Shown: positions 8,890 to 18,857, counted from the stretch's first letter. The stretch is 64,000 bases of DNA from Sulfurimonas xiamenensis (GCF_009258045.1 NZ_CP041166.1:1736001-1800000); one strand, 5' to 3'. Numbers and translations are program-made. Notes: generated by a model from the letters alone, not told the origin.

Positions 8890-10104
8890 TTATACTTTTT
8901 TTTCAAATTTAGTTATAACTGGTAATACTAACCACAATGCAATAAACAGTAGTGCAGCAACTAAACCAATTGTGCTAAATATACCTTCAGGAGGCAATTT
9001 ACCCATAGCTGTCAATACAATCATATCAATTAATAGTACCCAGAACCAAATATTAAATGCTCCACGACGACTTGCTGGAACAGCATTTGGACTTCTATCT
9101 AAGAATGGCAATAGTACAAAAATAACCTGTGCAAAACCAAAAGCTACTAGACCGATATTTACAGAGAATGGGCGTAAAATCTCATAAGACCATAAGAAAT
9201 ACCACTCTGGATAAATGTGCGCAGGAGTTTTTAACATATCTGCAGGGTCAAAGTTTACAGGATCAAGTGCGAAACTGTAGTTGTAAAATACAAGATAGAA
9301 GAAGAATATTAAAAATATACCTACAACCATTAAATCTTTACTCATAAAGTCATTAGCAAAACGAATAACTTTTGAACCAGCTTTGTCACCATCTAAATAT
9401 TTTTTAGATTCTGCATCAAAATCAATCTCTTCACCGTCTTGATTATTAACATGCGGAATACGAAGAGCAGCAAAGTGAAGACCGATAAGTCCTATAATTG
9501 CCAATGGAAGAAGTAGTACATGAAGCATAAAGAAACGAGTCAAGAATGCTTGAGCAGGAACATAATCCCCACGAATCCACTCAACTAAACCATCTAAATG
9601 TAAATCACCAAGACTAAAAATATTTGTAATAACCATACCAGCCCAGTAACTCATTTGTCCCCATGGAAGCATATATCCGCTAAACGCTTCAGCAGAAAAT
9701 GTGACAAATAGAAGCATACCAGAGATCCAGATCATCTCACGACCTTTTTTATACGAGCCGTAGTAGATACCCGTAAACATGTGGATGTAGATAATCAAGA
9801 AAACAACCGATGCAGCAACACCGTGAATATGTCTCCATAACCATCCAAAATCAACTTCTCTCATGATAGTGTAGTTAACGCTGTCAAACGCTAAATCAAC
9901 ATGTGGTTGATAGTACATTAAAAGGAAAATTCCTGAAACTAGTAGTAGTGCAAAAGTTATTGCAAGAACCATACCCATTGCCCATAAAAAGTTAATATTT
10001 TTTGGAATCCAATACTCGGATGCCATAACTTTTTCGACTTTTTCAATTGCTAGGCGTTGGTTCAACCAATCCTTAACACTTGTCGCTTTTGTAAAATGTG
10101 CCAT
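8890..10104 (-). CDS. petB: cytochrome b of the bc1 complex (PetB)
   Basis: This membrane subunit carries hemes bL and bH and the two quinone sites. Heme-ligand histidines are seen in WRHIHGVAASVVFLIIYIHMF and in FMLHVLLLPLAIIGLIGLHF. The Qo-site PEWYFLWSYEILRPF is present near residue 300. The 404-aa length means the N- and C-terminal halves are in one chain, as in proteobacterial cyt b. It has about nine hydrophobic helices. It lies 16 nt after petA and its stop is just upstream of the petC ribosome-binding site, so the order is petA-petB-petC. Confidence 0.95.
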   Translation of the reverse strand: MAHFTKATSVKDWLNQRLAIEKVEKVMASEYWIPKNINFLWAMGMVLAITFALLLVSGIFLLMYYQPHVDLAFDSVNYTIMREVDFGWLWRHIHGVAASVVFLIIYIHMFTGIYYGSYKKGREMIWISGMLLFVTFSAEAFSGYMLPWGQMSYWAGMVITNIFSLGDLHLDGLVEWIRGDYVPAQAFLTRFFMLHVLLLPLAIIGLIGLHFAALRIPHVNNQDGEEIDFDAESKKYLDGDKAGSKVIRFANDFMSKDLMVVGIFLIFFFYLVFYNYSFALDPVNFDPADMLKTPAHIYPEWYFLWSYEILRPFSVNIGLVAFGFAQVIFVLLPFLDRSPNAVPASRRGAFNIWFWVLLIDMIVLTAMGKLPPEGIFSTIGLVAALLFIALWLVLPVITKFEKKV

Positions 10105-10120
10105 ATTTTCTCCCCTTTCC

Positions 10121-10645
10121 TTATAAAGTTACGCCGCTATTTTTCATAGCTTCGTACTCAGGACCAACTTCACCAAGAATCATCTTGCTTCCTTCAATTT
10201 TAAATGGAGGAATGTCAAAACCACGCGGTGGCGGTGCTTTAGTAACATCACCAGCAAAATCAAACATACCACCATGGCATGCACATAAAAATGATTGCTC
10301 ATCCGGATTATAGCCCGGTATACAACCTAAGTGAGTACATAAACCAATAGCTACCATATAATGTTCACCGTTTACAACGATATCTCTAGCTTTTTGATTT
10401 TCTGTTTGTTTAGCAACCATTTCTGCTGTTTTTTTCAAAACAAAAATTGGTTTTCCTCTCCATTTTTCTGTTACTAGTTCACCCTCTTTATATATTGACA
10501 TATCAAGAGTAGTGAATCCAGCAGCTTTGACACTTGGAAGCGGATCCCAAGATTTTTTCATCGCAACTAACGAACCCACGGCACCAACGCCTGCAACGGC
10601 GCCAAATGCTTTACCCATAAAACCTCTACGGCTACTGTTATGCAT
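10121..10645 (-). CDS. petA: Rieske iron-sulfur subunit of the bc1 complex (PetA)
   Basis: This is the [2Fe-2S] subunit that moves electrons from quinol to cytochrome c1. The cluster-binding boxes are CTHLGC (near residue 102) and CACHGGMFDFAGD (near 121). The N-terminus, SSRRGFMGKAFGAVAGVGAVG, is a Tat-type twin-arginine signal and anchor. At 174 aa it has normal length. It is the first gene of petABC, and a TATAAT (minus strand, 10686-10681) lies in the short gap upstream. Confidence 0.94.
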   Translation of the reverse strand: MHNSSRRGFMGKAFGAVAGVGAVGSLVAMKKSWDPLPSVKAAGFTTLDMSIYKEGELVTEKWRGKPIFVLKKTAEMVAKQTENQKARDIVVNGEHYMVAIGLCTHLGCIPGYNPDEQSFLCACHGGMFDFAGDVTKAPPPRGFDIPPFKIEGSKMILGEVGPEYEAMKNSGVTL

Positions 10646-10680
10646 GTTTGCTCTCTTTCCTGTAGTAATTTAAAATGCTG

Positions 10681-10686
10681 ATTATA
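10681..10686 (-). promoter_or_regulatory. candidate -10 box of the petABC promoter
   Basis: TATAAT on the minus strand, 36 nt upstream of the petA ATG, lies in a 62-bp gap that otherwise holds only A/T-rich sequence and the petA ribosome-binding site. Confidence 0.45.
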
Positions 10687-10707
10687 TACTAAATTAGTTT
10701 TAATTAA

Positions 10708-11574
10708 TCATAAATTTAAGTTTTCTTTTATAAAAATTGCTATTTTTTCGCAATTTTGTTCCATTTTGAAATAGTTGTTCTCTTCTATCGAATTGATTAT
10801 TTTTATAAGTTTAGTTTTATCATAATTTTTTATAATTGGTATATTCAGTCTTTTAAAGAGTTCTAAAAAATTGCTATTATAGTCCTCTCTTTGCACATAT
10901 ATGGGCTTTGAGCCGGATGCAAGGCTCTCTAAAGCAGCCTGAGGAGATGCGGTGATAAGAATTTCTGATTTTTGAATAACATCGTCATACTCTTCAAACT
11001 CATAATGATTTTTAAATGTATCCTTTAAAAAATCTTCATAATCTAAGAAATAGTAAAAACCTAGCAATAAATTCGGATTTAAATCTTTGACAAATGATAA
11101 ATTTTTTTCCAAATCCTTCTCATAATCATCATCACCAAAAAAATAGGACAATTTAATACTTTTTTTCACTTGTTGAAAATATTTATCATCTACTGCAACC
11201 GCATTACAGATACCGCTTCCATTTAAATAGGGAGAGATTAAAAATTCTCCCTCCTCTTTTTGATCATTTATATCATCACTAATGCGGATAAAAGTTGAAA
11301 AGAATTTTCTCATATCATCCAACATAATCGGATTTGCTTCATCAGAATCAAAAATCATTTTATCACCATGTTTGGCAATTTGCGGAATATTTCTAATAAC
11401 ATCGATCCCCACACTGTTGTCGATTCCGAAATGTTTTGCCTCATTTGCAATACGAAAATCAGAGCAAAGAAGTATAATATCAACATCTTTTAGCGAACGA
11501 ATTATCGTACATGCTCTCCTAAATCTATCTAAACCTGTTCGATGTCCTGTATGTACATAATAGTATATTTTCAT
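10708..11574 (-). CDS. GT-B-like glycosyltransferase/hydrolase-like protein, function unknown
   Basis: The 288-aa protein opens with [21 protein letters not shown], like the first strand and glycine-containing loop of GT-B enzymes (PseG and related nucleotide-sugar proteins). Near its C-terminus it has [26 protein letters not shown], which matches the usual nucleotide-binding stretch of that fold (SxxxxxxEAxxxGxPxI). I do not recognise a specific substrate. The start codon overlaps the mnmG stop by four bases (ATGA), so translation is probably coupled to mnmG. No signal peptide or membrane helix is visible, so it is cytoplasmic. Confidence 0.6.
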   Translation of the reverse strand: MKIYYYVHTGHRTGLDRFRRACTIIRSLKDVDIILLCSDFRIANEAKHFGIDNSVGIDVIRNIPQIAKHGDKMIFDSDEANPIMLDDMRKFFSTFIRISDDINDQKEEGEFLISPYLNGSGICNAVAVDDKYFQQVKKSIKLSYFFGDDDYEKDLEKNLSFVKDLNPNLLLGFYYFLDYEDFLKDTFKNHYEFEEYDDVIQKSEILITASPQAALESLASGSKPIYVQREDYNSNFLELFKRLNIPIIKNYDKTKLIKIINSIEENNYFKMEQNCEKIAIFIKENLNL

Positions 11575-13463
11575 AATATCTCTTTATAATTTATCTTTTT
11601 TTGCTCAATTTTTATAAATATATGCAAAATCTCTATTGCAGCGGGGGTTATACCGCTGATTTGTGACGCTGCCTGAAGAGTAGGTGGATTAAAAGATTCT
11701 AACTTTTCAACTATCTCTCTGCTTAAACCGCTGATTGATTTAAAATCAAAATCTTGCGGAATTTCAACTTTTAGATATTTTTTCATCTTTTCTATCTCTT
11801 GGCTCTGCTTTTCTACATATCTGGAATATTTTCCCTCAACAAAAATCTCCTCTTTTATATAAGGGTCATACTTATCGAGTTCAGGAACTATTTTTACCAT
11901 CTTTGCAACATCAAAGCTTTTTCTTGCAACCAGTTGCTGCGCTGTTATGCTGTCTTTTATCTTCTCTTCACCCATTGATTCCAAAAATTTTATAAACTCT
12001 TTGTTTGGAGTAAAAACGGTCTCATTCAAAAGCCTTAAGCCCTCTTGTATCTGCTCTTCTTTTACTTTTACTCTAGCATAAATTTTATCATCAATGAGTC
12101 CAAGAGCATGCCCATAACGGCTAAGTCTGGTATCGGCGGACTCTTCACGCAGAAGCAGTCTGTACTCTGCGCGTGAAGTAAACATTCTATATGGCTCTTT
12201 TGTTCCTTTTGTAACCAAATCATCTATTAAAACACCTATATAAGCTTCATCGCGGCGCAAAATCAAAGGCTCTTTGTCTTGCAGGCTAAGCGTTGCATTT
12301 ATTCCTGCCATAAGCCCCTGAGCTGCTGCTTCTTCATACCCTGTAGTTCCGTTTATCTGTCCTGCAAGATATAATCCTTTGATTTTTTTAGTCTCTAGCG
12401 AATGTTTAAGTTCTCTAGGATCTACAAAATCATACTCAATTGCATATCCATAACGAACAATCTTTGCATTCTCCATTCCATGAACAGAGTGAATCATCTG
12501 CTGTTGCACTTCCGGCGGAAGAGATGTACTCATACCGTTTATATAACATTCAGTATTTTCCATGGTTTGTGGCTCAATAAAAAGATGATGCCTCTCTTTG
12601 TCTCGAAAACGGTTGATTTTATCTTCAATACTCGGGCAGTAACGCGGTCCAGTTCCCTCAATTTGTCCTGTAAAAAGAGGTGCACGGTAAAAATTGCTCT
12701 CTATAATATTGTGTGTATCTTCATTGGTATAAGCGATATAGCATGGAATCTGTTTTTTAGTTTTTCTAAACTCATCTCGATTTGTTCTAAAACTAAATGG
12801 ACTTGGATTTTCATCGCCGTCTTGTTTTTCCATTACAGAAAAATCTATAGAAGAAGCGTCAACTCTTGCGCATGTACCCGTTTTAAGCCTCCCCATCTCA
12901 AGTCCACACGCTTTTAAAGAATGGCTAAGAGAGACGCTGCTCTGCTCGCCAAATCGTCCTCCCTCTTGCTTTATCTCTCCTACATGTATAATGCCTCGCA
13001 AAAAAGTTCCGCTAGTAACTATAACTTTTTTGGCAGTATACTCATTTAACAGGTTTGTTTTAACACCGCATACAGTTTCGTTTTCAACGATAAGCTCTTC
13101 TGCCATCTCTTGAACTAAGTCAAGATTTGAAGTAGTTAAAATTTTATTTCTGGCAATAACGCGGTATCTGTCCATATCAATCTGCGCACGACTTCCGCGA
13201 ACAGCAGGACCCTTTGTCTGGTTTAGTATGCGAAACTGTATCCCTGCTTCATCTGTAATAAGAGCCATTTCACCGCCGAGAGCATCTATTTCACGAACCA
13301 AGTGCCCTTTTGCCAAACCTCCTATTGCCGGATTACAACTTGTTGCACCAACATTCTCGGCAAGCATGGAGATAAGCAGAGTTTTACTGCCCATTCTTGC
13401 ACATGCGAGTGCAGCTTCAATTCCGGCATGTCCTCCACCGACTACTATTACATCATAATTCAT
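11571..13463 (-). CDS. mnmG: tRNA uridine-5-carboxymethylaminomethyl(34) synthesis FAD enzyme MnmG
   Basis: MnmG works with MnmE to install cmnm5 at the wobble uridine. The FAD-binding [19 protein letters not shown] is at the N-terminus. The GidA signatures [18 protein letters not shown] and GTCARVD are present, and [20 protein letters not shown] is near residue 365. The C-terminal helical domain that binds MnmE and tRNA is complete, giving 630 aa. I use ATG 13463, two codons inside an alternative TTG start. An MnmC-like methyltransferase gene lies about 3.2 kb away, so two wobble-modification genes are in the window. Confidence 0.95.
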   Translation of the reverse strand: MNYDVIVVGGGHAGIEAALACARMGSKTLLISMLAENVGATSCNPAIGGLAKGHLVREIDALGGEMALITDEAGIQFRILNQTKGPAVRGSRAQIDMDRYRVIARNKILTTSNLDLVQEMAEELIVENETVCGVKTNLLNEYTAKKVIVTSGTFLRGIIHVGEIKQEGGRFGEQSSVSLSHSLKACGLEMGRLKTGTCARVDASSIDFSVMEKQDGDENPSPFSFRTNRDEFRKTKKQIPCYIAYTNEDTHNIIESNFYRAPLFTGQIEGTGPRYCPSIEDKINRFRDKERHHLFIEPQTMENTECYINGMSTSLPPEVQQQMIHSVHGMENAKIVRYGYAIEYDFVDPRELKHSLETKKIKGLYLAGQINGTTGYEEAAAQGLMAGINATLSLQDKEPLILRRDEAYIGVLIDDLVTKGTKEPYRMFTSRAEYRLLLREESADTRLSRYGHALGLIDDKIYARVKVKEEQIQEGLRLLNETVFTPNKEFIKFLESMGEEKIKDSITAQQLVARKSFDVAKMVKIVPELDKYDPYIKEEIFVEGKYSRYVEKQSQEIEKMKKYLKVEIPQDFDFKSISGLSREIVEKLESFNPPTLQAASQISGITPAAIEILHIFIKIEQKKINYKEIL

Positions 13464-13559
13464 ATACAAAATTCCACTTCTTACTTAATTAATTTATTAA
13501 AGCGAATTTTATCATTTTTGAGTATCATTTGAGCAAAAAATAAGAGATAGTTTAAACAG

Positions 13560-14246
13560 ATGATAAAAAAAGCACATAGATTGTATAATGAACAAGATTT
13601 TAAAACCGCATTTAAACTCTATACGGAATTGGCAAATGAGGGTGATGTTGATGCAATGACCTCTTTGGGTTACATGTATCAAAATGCACAGGGGTGTGAA
13701 AAAGATGATGCAAAAGCACTGCAGCTCTATAAAAAAGCAGCTGAGAACAAACAGCCTTATGCACTTTTTAATTTGGCACTTTTATATATGAACGGTCTTG
13801 GCGGCGTTGCGCATGACCAATTTAAAGCGCATGAACTCTATATGGAGGCAGCCGTTAGAGAAGTTCCTCAAGCAATGTATGAAGTTGCACTTATGCTTGA
13901 GCGCGGGCTTGGATGTTTACAAAACTACTCAGAAGCAGCTTTTTGGTATGAAGAGGGTGCAAAGCGCGGACATATCGAATCCTTTAACAATCTCGGCGTT
14001 TTATACAAAGACGGGCATGGCGTTGAGATGAATGAGACGAGAAGCTTTATCTGCTTTAAAAAAGCGGCTGAGGGCGGTTTGGCTGAGGGGCTATACAATC
14101 TTGGTATGCTTTATGATCAAGGATTTGGATGCGAACAAAATCATGAAATAGCACTTGATTACTGCCGTCAAGCTGCCTATAAAGGGCATATTAAAGCAAA
14201 AGAGATTATAACAACTCTTCAAGAAAAAGAGAAAATTGTTTTTTGA
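13560..14246 (+). CDS. Sel1-like (SLR/TPR) repeat protein
   Basis: The 228-aa chain is almost wholly about six Sel1-type helical repeats of 36 residues, with the pattern A...LG.MY..G.G...D...A...Y..AA (for example ALFNLALLYMNGLG and SFNNLGVLYKDGHGVE). It has no signal peptide, unlike the secreted Hcp proteins of Helicobacter, so it is likely a cytoplasmic scaffold. The conserved GCE and GCL positions carry scattered cysteines. It lies 28 nt upstream of ribE on the same strand and may share its transcript. The partner is unknown. Confidence 0.82.
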   Translation: MIKKAHRLYNEQDFKTAFKLYTELANEGDVDAMTSLGYMYQNAQGCEKDDAKALQLYKKAAENKQPYALFNLALLYMNGLGGVAHDQFKAHELYMEAAVREVPQAMYEVALMLERGLGCLQNYSEAAFWYEEGAKRGHIESFNNLGVLYKDGHGVEMNETRSFICFKKAAEGGLAEGLYNLGMLYDQGFGCEQNHEIALDYCRQAAYKGHIKAKEIITTLQEKEKIVF

Positions 14247-14274
14247 GTATTTTTAATATAAAAAGGAAAATATA

Positions 14275-14886
14275 TTGTTCACAGGATTGATACGAGAAAT
14301 AGCACATGTAAAGAGTCTAGTCGGCAGTACGCTTAGCGTTCGCGCAAAGCATAAAGCAAAGATCGGCGACTCTATAGCCATAAATGGTGCATGTCTTACT
14401 GTTGTAAAGGTAGAGCATGATGGTTTTAGTGTTGAACTCTCACCTGAGAGCCAAAAACTTTTGGCGATGGAAAACTACAAAAACGAGGTTCATATAGAGC
14501 CTGCCATGATGATGGGTGATAGATTTGAGGGGCATATTGTTCAGGGACATGTAGACGCAATAGGCGAGATAAAAGAGATAAAAAACAGCGGTAATTCCTT
14601 TGATGTTTTTATAAAGATTGATAAAAAATTTATACCCTATATTATTCCAAAAGGCTCTATAACTATCGACGGTGTCAGCTTGACTGTAAATGATGTTTTT
14701 GATGAGAGCTTTAGACTTACGATTATTCCGCACACCATGAAAGAGACTCTCTTTAAAAATTACAAAAAAGGCTCGCATGTAAATATAGAGACGGATATGT
14801 TTGCCAGATATGTTGCGCATATCGTCTCTCATAAAAAAAACAATCTTACATGGGATGAAGTTGACTCCATAGCGGCCTTATACTAG
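14275..14886 (+). CDS. ribE: riboflavin synthase, alpha subunit
   Basis: This enzyme dismutates two 6,7-dimethyl-8-ribityllumazines to riboflavin. The product has the two lumazine-binding repeats. The first starts with MFTGLIRE and holds GDSIAINGACLTV; the second starts with HIVQGHVDAIGE and holds GSITIDGVSLTVND. The length of 203 aa is normal. The start must be TTG at 14275, since homology begins at MFTGLI and AAAAGGAA lies just upstream. Its stop abuts the recQ ATG directly, so the two genes are probably co-transcribed. Confidence 0.94.
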   Translation: MFTGLIREIAHVKSLVGSTLSVRAKHKAKIGDSIAINGACLTVVKVEHDGFSVELSPESQKLLAMENYKNEVHIEPAMMMGDRFEGHIVQGHVDAIGEIKEIKNSGNSFDVFIKIDKKFIPYIIPKGSITIDGVSLTVNDVFDESFRLTIIPHTMKETLFKNYKKGSHVNIETDMFARYVAHIVSHKKNNLTWDEVDSIAALY

Positions 14887-16662
14887 ATGAAATACAGGGC
14901 GCTTAAAAACCATTTTGGGCACAACAGCTTTAGAGAGCTTCAAGAAGAGGGAGTCGATGCTATTTTAAACTCTCAAGATCTGTTGATGATTCTTCCCACA
15001 GGCGGCGGAAAATCTTTGGTTTACCAGCTTCCGACAATCTTAAAAGATGGGATCAGCATCGTTATCTCTCCTCTTATCGCATTAATGCAGGATCAAATAG
15101 CTGCTTTAAAAGCCCAATATATAAGTGCTGAAATGATAAGCTCGGCACAAAGCCGAAACGAGGTAGATGAAATTATCCAAAAAGCATACAGAGGCGAGTT
15201 AAAGTTTTTATATCTTTCTCCTGAGAGATTAAACAATCCCTCAACCATTACCATGCTCAAAGGCTTAAATATAAACTTCTTCGTAGTTGATGAAGCGCAC
15301 TGTATCTCCCAGTGGGGGCATGAATTTCGTGATGACTACAGAGCGCTGGGAAATCTAAAATCTAATTTTCCAAACACATCAATATGTGCATTTACGGCAA
15401 CTTCGACAAGCCATGTAACAGAAGATATACTAAGAGAGCTAAGACTTGAAAATCCACTCTATCTAAAGGGTAAGATCTTTCGCAAAAATATCTTTATCTC
15501 AGCCCAGAGAAGAATAGAAAACGGCTATGAGCAGCTCAAAGCTTTTTTACACCGTCACAAAGATGAGAGCGGAATTATATATGTGAGTTCAAGAAAAAAA
15601 GCCGAAGAGCTAAGTATACATCTAAACAAAAACGGCTATAAATCTCTTCCTTACCATGCGGGACTCTCTGCAAATACAAGAGAACAAAATTTTAAAATAT
15701 TTGTAAATGATAAAGTAGAGATTATGGTTGCTACCATAGCTTTTGGAATGGGAATAGATAAAAGCGATATTGGTTTTGTAGTTCATATGTCACTTCCAAA
15801 ATCACTTGAAAACTACTACCAGGAAATTGGCAGAGCGGGGAGAGACGGAGAAGATTGTGAAGTTTTTCTGCTATTTAACGCGGGAGATATTGCCCAGCAC
15901 AAAAGGTTTTTAGGCGATATACAAAATAGTGAGTACAAAGAACATCTAAACCAGAAGATAGATACTATCTATAAATATGCCACAAGCGAAATCTGTTTTC
16001 ATAAGCAGCTGGCTGAGTATTTTGATGACACTCTTGATGAGTGCATTAACAGATGCGACAACTGTCTAAACAGTACTCAAAAGAGAAAAAATATCACTAA
16101 AGAGGCACAAATGATTCTTAGTGCCATTTACAAATCAGAGCAAAATTTTGGGAAAAACTATATCATCGACATACTAAGAGGTTCAAAAGAGCAAAAACTT
16201 TTGGCAAACAAAGCAGATAAGCTCTCGGTTTACGGTATTGGAACAAATTTAAGCAAAAAAGAGTGGTATATTATATTGGAGAGGCTTTTAGAATTAAAGA
16301 TTTTAACAGTAGGCGAATTTAGTACTCTAAAACTAACCAGTGAAGCAGTAGACATTTTAAAAGGTAAAAAAGAGCTATTTATACGATCTTCAAGGCTTGT
16401 TATAAGCACTAAAGAAAAAAAGATTAAAAGAGAAGATACAATAGATTTTGATGAAAAACTTTTCGAAAAATTAAAAGAGAAGAGAAGTGAATTGGCAAGC
16501 GAACACAAAGTTCCCGCCTACATCATCTTTTCAGATAAGGTTCTTAAACATTTAGCAGCTGACAAACCTTATAATAAATCAAGCATGTTAGATGTAAACG
16601 GTATCGGTGAAAAAAAATTTGAGCAGTTTGGAGAAACCTTTTTAGAGATTATTAACTCTTAA
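14887..16662 (+). CDS. recQ: ATP-dependent DNA helicase RecQ
   Basis: This is a 3'-5' DNA helicase in recombination and repair. Walker A is MILPTGGGKSLVYQLP (near residue 36), the DEAH box is VVDEAHCISQWGHEFR, and motif VI is YYQEIGRAGRDGE. The RecQ zinc site is visible in CFHKQLAEYFDD....CINRCDNC. A C-terminal HRDC-like helical domain (VPAYIIFSDKVLKHLA, GIGEKKFEQFG) closes the protein at 591 aa. ATG 14887 follows the ribE stop without a gap. The 3' end overlaps the convergent mnmC-like gene by four bases. Confidence 0.95.
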   Translation: MKYRALKNHFGHNSFRELQEEGVDAILNSQDLLMILPTGGGKSLVYQLPTILKDGISIVISPLIALMQDQIAALKAQYISAEMISSAQSRNEVDEIIQKAYRGELKFLYLSPERLNNPSTITMLKGLNINFFVVDEAHCISQWGHEFRDDYRALGNLKSNFPNTSICAFTATSTSHVTEDILRELRLENPLYLKGKIFRKNIFISAQRRIENGYEQLKAFLHRHKDESGIIYVSSRKKAEELSIHLNKNGYKSLPYHAGLSANTREQNFKIFVNDKVEIMVATIAFGMGIDKSDIGFVVHMSLPKSLENYYQEIGRAGRDGEDCEVFLLFNAGDIAQHKRFLGDIQNSEYKEHLNQKIDTIYKYATSEICFHKQLAEYFDDTLDECINRCDNCLNSTQKRKNITKEAQMILSAIYKSEQNFGKNYIIDILRGSKEQKLLANKADKLSVYGIGTNLSKKEWYIILERLLELKILTVGEFSTLKLTSEAVDILKGKKELFIRSSRLVISTKEKKIKREDTIDFDEKLFEKLKEKRSELASEHKVPAYIIFSDKVLKHLAADKPYNKSSMLDVNGIGEKKFEQFGETFLEIINS

Positions 16663-17414
16663 TCTCTTAAAGGTTTTACATGCGGATTGCATGAAATTTT
16701 ATGTTTCATATCAACAGCTATAAAATCGTGGAGTTCCCTTAAAGATGCAACCGTTGCATCTCTAAAATTTTCACCTTTATTTATATAAAGATTAAAACCA
16801 TTTTCATAAAGCGCTATTCTTGTTGCAAGCGCTGTTGAGTAAGTTGTTAAAACAGCATCTTTTTTTATAATATTTGTAATATCAGAAAAATACTCTTTTG
16901 TCCATAAAAGCGGATTTGAACTTGGAGAAAATGCATCTTGATAAACAATATCAAAAAACTCAGGTTTAAATTTTCGTATATACTCTCTTGCATCGCCTAA
17001 AAAAAGCTCTATATGTAGATTTTCATCGCTATAAAATCCATCATCTGCAAGTTTTGCAATTATATCTTTAAACTCATCAAACTCTTTTGGATAGTTAAAT
17101 CTGCTCAAAGATTTTACTAATGATGCGTCTAACTCTGGAGAGAAGATGTTTAGCTTTGAAGTCAGAGAGTTTTTTTTATGATAATAGATAGTTGCTAATG
17201 TATTAAAACCCAAGCCAAAACAGATATCCAAAATAGAGATCTCTGCTGAATTTTCTTTTATTTTAAAAGCGGGTTTTACATGTTTTAACAGCGACTCTTG
17301 AAGCGCACCGTCTTTTGTAGAGTGATAATGTTCATTATACTCTTTAGAATAAGCTGTATAGCTTCCATCGGCGCTTTTAGTCATGATATGGAGTTCATCA
17401 TTAAAAGTGTTCAT
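16659..17414 (-). CDS. MnmC-like (MnmD, DUF752) tRNA methyltransferase
   Basis: The protein matches the methyltransferase half of MnmC, which turns nm5U34 into mnm5U34 in tRNA using SAM. Evidence: ILDICFGLGFNTLAT near residue 65 (SAM-binding motif I), and YQDAFSPSSNPLLWTKEYFSDI near 155, the family hallmark. The FAD oxidase half of bifunctional MnmC is absent, so the 251-aa protein is the stand-alone form. It is convergent with recQ (4-nt overlap) and has no obvious operon partner. Confidence 0.82.
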   Translation of the reverse strand: MNTFNDELHIMTKSADGSYTAYSKEYNEHYHSTKDGALQESLLKHVKPAFKIKENSAEISILDICFGLGFNTLATIYYHKKNSLTSKLNIFSPELDASLVKSLSRFNYPKEFDEFKDIIAKLADDGFYSDENLHIELFLGDAREYIRKFKPEFFDIVYQDAFSPSSNPLLWTKEYFSDITNIIKKDAVLTTYSTALATRIALYENGFNLYINKGENFRDATVASLRELHDFIAVDMKHKISCNPHVKPLRD

Positions 17415-17524
17415 AAATCCCTTTATTTTATATAAACTTATAAATATTATTATATCAGTTTATTTTTAAAAAAGTTTCTTTGCGTTATTATACCCAAACA
17501 CAAAGATTGAAAAGGAACACTAAT

Positions 17525-17782
17525 ATGAAATATATTTTGATTTTATTTATGATTTTATCAGTTTCACTTATAGCAGAAGAAAAGATTGATACACAAAGTG
17601 AACAAAAAATGGATAAAGCTTTAGAAGAAGCTTTAGAACAAGAAAAAAAGTTCGCAAAAGAGCAAAAGTTTTATCAAGGTGATGAGTATGACTTAGATAG
17701 TCACAAAGTTGACTCCTCTTCGCTTGAAAATATAACTGTTCCTGAACCTATAGATTTTGATATGGATAAAGCTTATCAATAA
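17525..17782 (+). CDS. small exported protein, unknown
   Basis: This is an 85-aa product with a clear signal peptide (MKYILILFMILSVSLIAEE), then a charged, probably helical stretch (KMDKALEEALEQEKKFAKEQKF) and an acidic tail. I do not recognise a family. AAAGGAAC in front of ATG 17525 decides the start; the frame continues upstream without a Shine-Dalgarno sequence. It probably resides in the periplasm. It is divergent from the mnmC-like gene. Confidence 0.6.
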   Translation: MKYILILFMILSVSLIAEEKIDTQSEQKMDKALEEALEQEKKFAKEQKFYQGDEYDLDSHKVDSSSLENITVPEPIDFDMDKAYQ

Positions 17783-17794
17783 ACTTTATTTGCA

Positions 17795-17836
17795 TGTACA
17801 ACATAACAAGGTCGCATAGATCTTGTTTATGAGTAC
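17795..17836. terminator. long imperfect hairpin between convergent genes
   Basis: TGTAC...GTACA outer arms and ATAACAAG/CTTGTTTAT inner arms (one bulge) can form one long hairpin between the small exported-protein gene and the end of the luxS unit. There is no clean U-run on either side, so this is a weak bidirectional terminator candidate. Confidence 0.4.
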
Positions 17837-17886
17837 AAAAAAACAAATATTTCAATCCCTTTTATATCTAATAATCAAAAAGTTCT

Positions 17887-18189
17887 CTAATAGGCAAGCT
17901 CGTTAAGCTCTCTGAATAAAAAAGCTTCTACAATATCATCAATGCTTCTTTGCGTATGAGCAACCAAAACCATCATACCAAGCTCTATAAATGGCCAAAC
18001 ATACTCATTTTCATCCATTATAATTAAAACTTCGCTAAATTTTTCAAATTCATCTCTGTTTTCATTAAAATTTATCTCTTGAATTTTTCCCTCATCCAAA
18101 AGAACCTGTACCCAAACTTTTACCTCATTTATCTTAGTTAAGGATGCTTCTTGTATATTTTCGCTCTCCACTGGGATTAAAATATACAT
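17887..18189 (-). CDS. conserved small protein downstream of luxS, unknown
   Basis: This 100-aa acidic protein begins MYILIPVESENIQEASLTKI and contains FSEVLIIMDENEYVWPFIELGMMVLVAH. The opening strand and loop recall the dinitrogenase cofactor-binding (NifX-like) fold, but the similarity is only by eye and I would not assign a function. It starts 3 nt after the luxS stop, so it is surely in the luxS transcript. It has no signal peptide or membrane helix. Confidence 0.65.
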   Translation of the reverse strand: MYILIPVESENIQEASLTKINEVKVWVQVLLDEGKIQEINFNENRDEFEKFSEVLIIMDENEYVWPFIELGMMVLVAHTQRSIDDIVEAFLFRELNELAY

Positions 18190-18192
18190 TTT

Positions 18193-18696
18193 TTAATTAA
18201 CTTTCGACAAATCAAGTGCTAGCTCATCATTGTTCATTACGCCTATTCCACGCTTTAAAACTGTTGAAGCTATATTTTTAGCATCTTCTAGCGAATGCAT
18301 TTTATATGTCCCGCACTGATATTTATTTAACTCCGGAATATCTTTTTGTTCTTTCACCTCTAATATATCCTCCATAGAAGCTTTCCATGCCTCTGCTACC
18401 TCTGTTTCTTTCGGTGTACCTATAACACTCATATAAAAGCCTGTTCTGCAGCCCATAGGAGAGATATCAATTATCTCTATCTTTTCAGAGTTCAGATGCT
18501 CTCTCATAAATCCGGCAAAAAGATGCTCTAGCGTATGAATCCCTTCAGATGACAAAATCTCTTTATTTGGTTTAACGAACCTTAAATCAAACACTGTTAT
18601 AGCATCACCTTTTGGAGTTTTCATACTTTTGGCACGACGAACTGCCGGTGCAGGCATTATTGTGTGATCAACTGTAAAACTGTCTAATAACGGCAT
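18193..18696 (-). CDS. luxS: S-ribosylhomocysteine lyase LuxS
   Basis: LuxS cleaves S-ribosylhomocysteine to homocysteine and DPD, the precursor of autoinducer-2, as part of the activated methyl cycle. The metal-binding HTLEH (residues 51-55), the catalytic-cysteine segment [13 protein letters not shown] and the third metal ligand in YQCGTYKMH are all present. At 167 aa it has normal length. A GATAAAAT-like -10 lies about 30-40 nt upstream, and the 161-bp gap up to porB holds hairpins. Confidence 0.96.
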   Translation of the reverse strand: MPLLDSFTVDHTIMPAPAVRRAKSMKTPKGDAITVFDLRFVKPNKEILSSEGIHTLEHLFAGFMREHLNSEKIEIIDISPMGCRTGFYMSVIGTPKETEVAEAWKASMEDILEVKEQKDIPELNKYQCGTYKMHSLEDAKNIASTVLKRGIGVMNNDELALDLSKVN

Positions 18697-18784
18697 ATAA
18701 AATTCCTATTTTTTTTAGTTGCTAATATTTTATCATTTTATGCAAGAAGTTTAAAGAATTTTTTTGGAGATTTTGTGATTAACC

Positions 18785-18843
18785 CAGACAAAAGCTGTAC
18801 CCTCAGGTATGCCATGTCTGAGTTTAGTGCAAAGCGCACTGAA
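18785..18843 (-). other. hairpin-rich intergenic segment between porB and luxS
   Basis: Two structures are visible. One is a 5-8 bp stem with arms AGTGC/GCACT (18826-18840), 18 nt past the porB stop. The other is a larger fold with CAGACA/TGTCTG outer arms (18785-18790 and 18815-18820) and a TACC-CTCA-GGTA inner hairpin. The first is probably the por terminator. The second could be a leader element of luxS or part of the terminator. There is no ORF with a ribosome-binding site. Confidence 0.4.
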
Positions 18844-18857
18844 ACTAGAATGTTTTT

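Noticed and set aside
12402-12917. Plus-strand open frame of 171 codons opposite mnmG
   Set aside because: It lies wholly within conserved mnmG sequence on the other strand and shows no domain.
14440-14832. Minus-strand open frame opposite ribE
   Set aside because: Antisense shadow of the riboflavin synthase gene.
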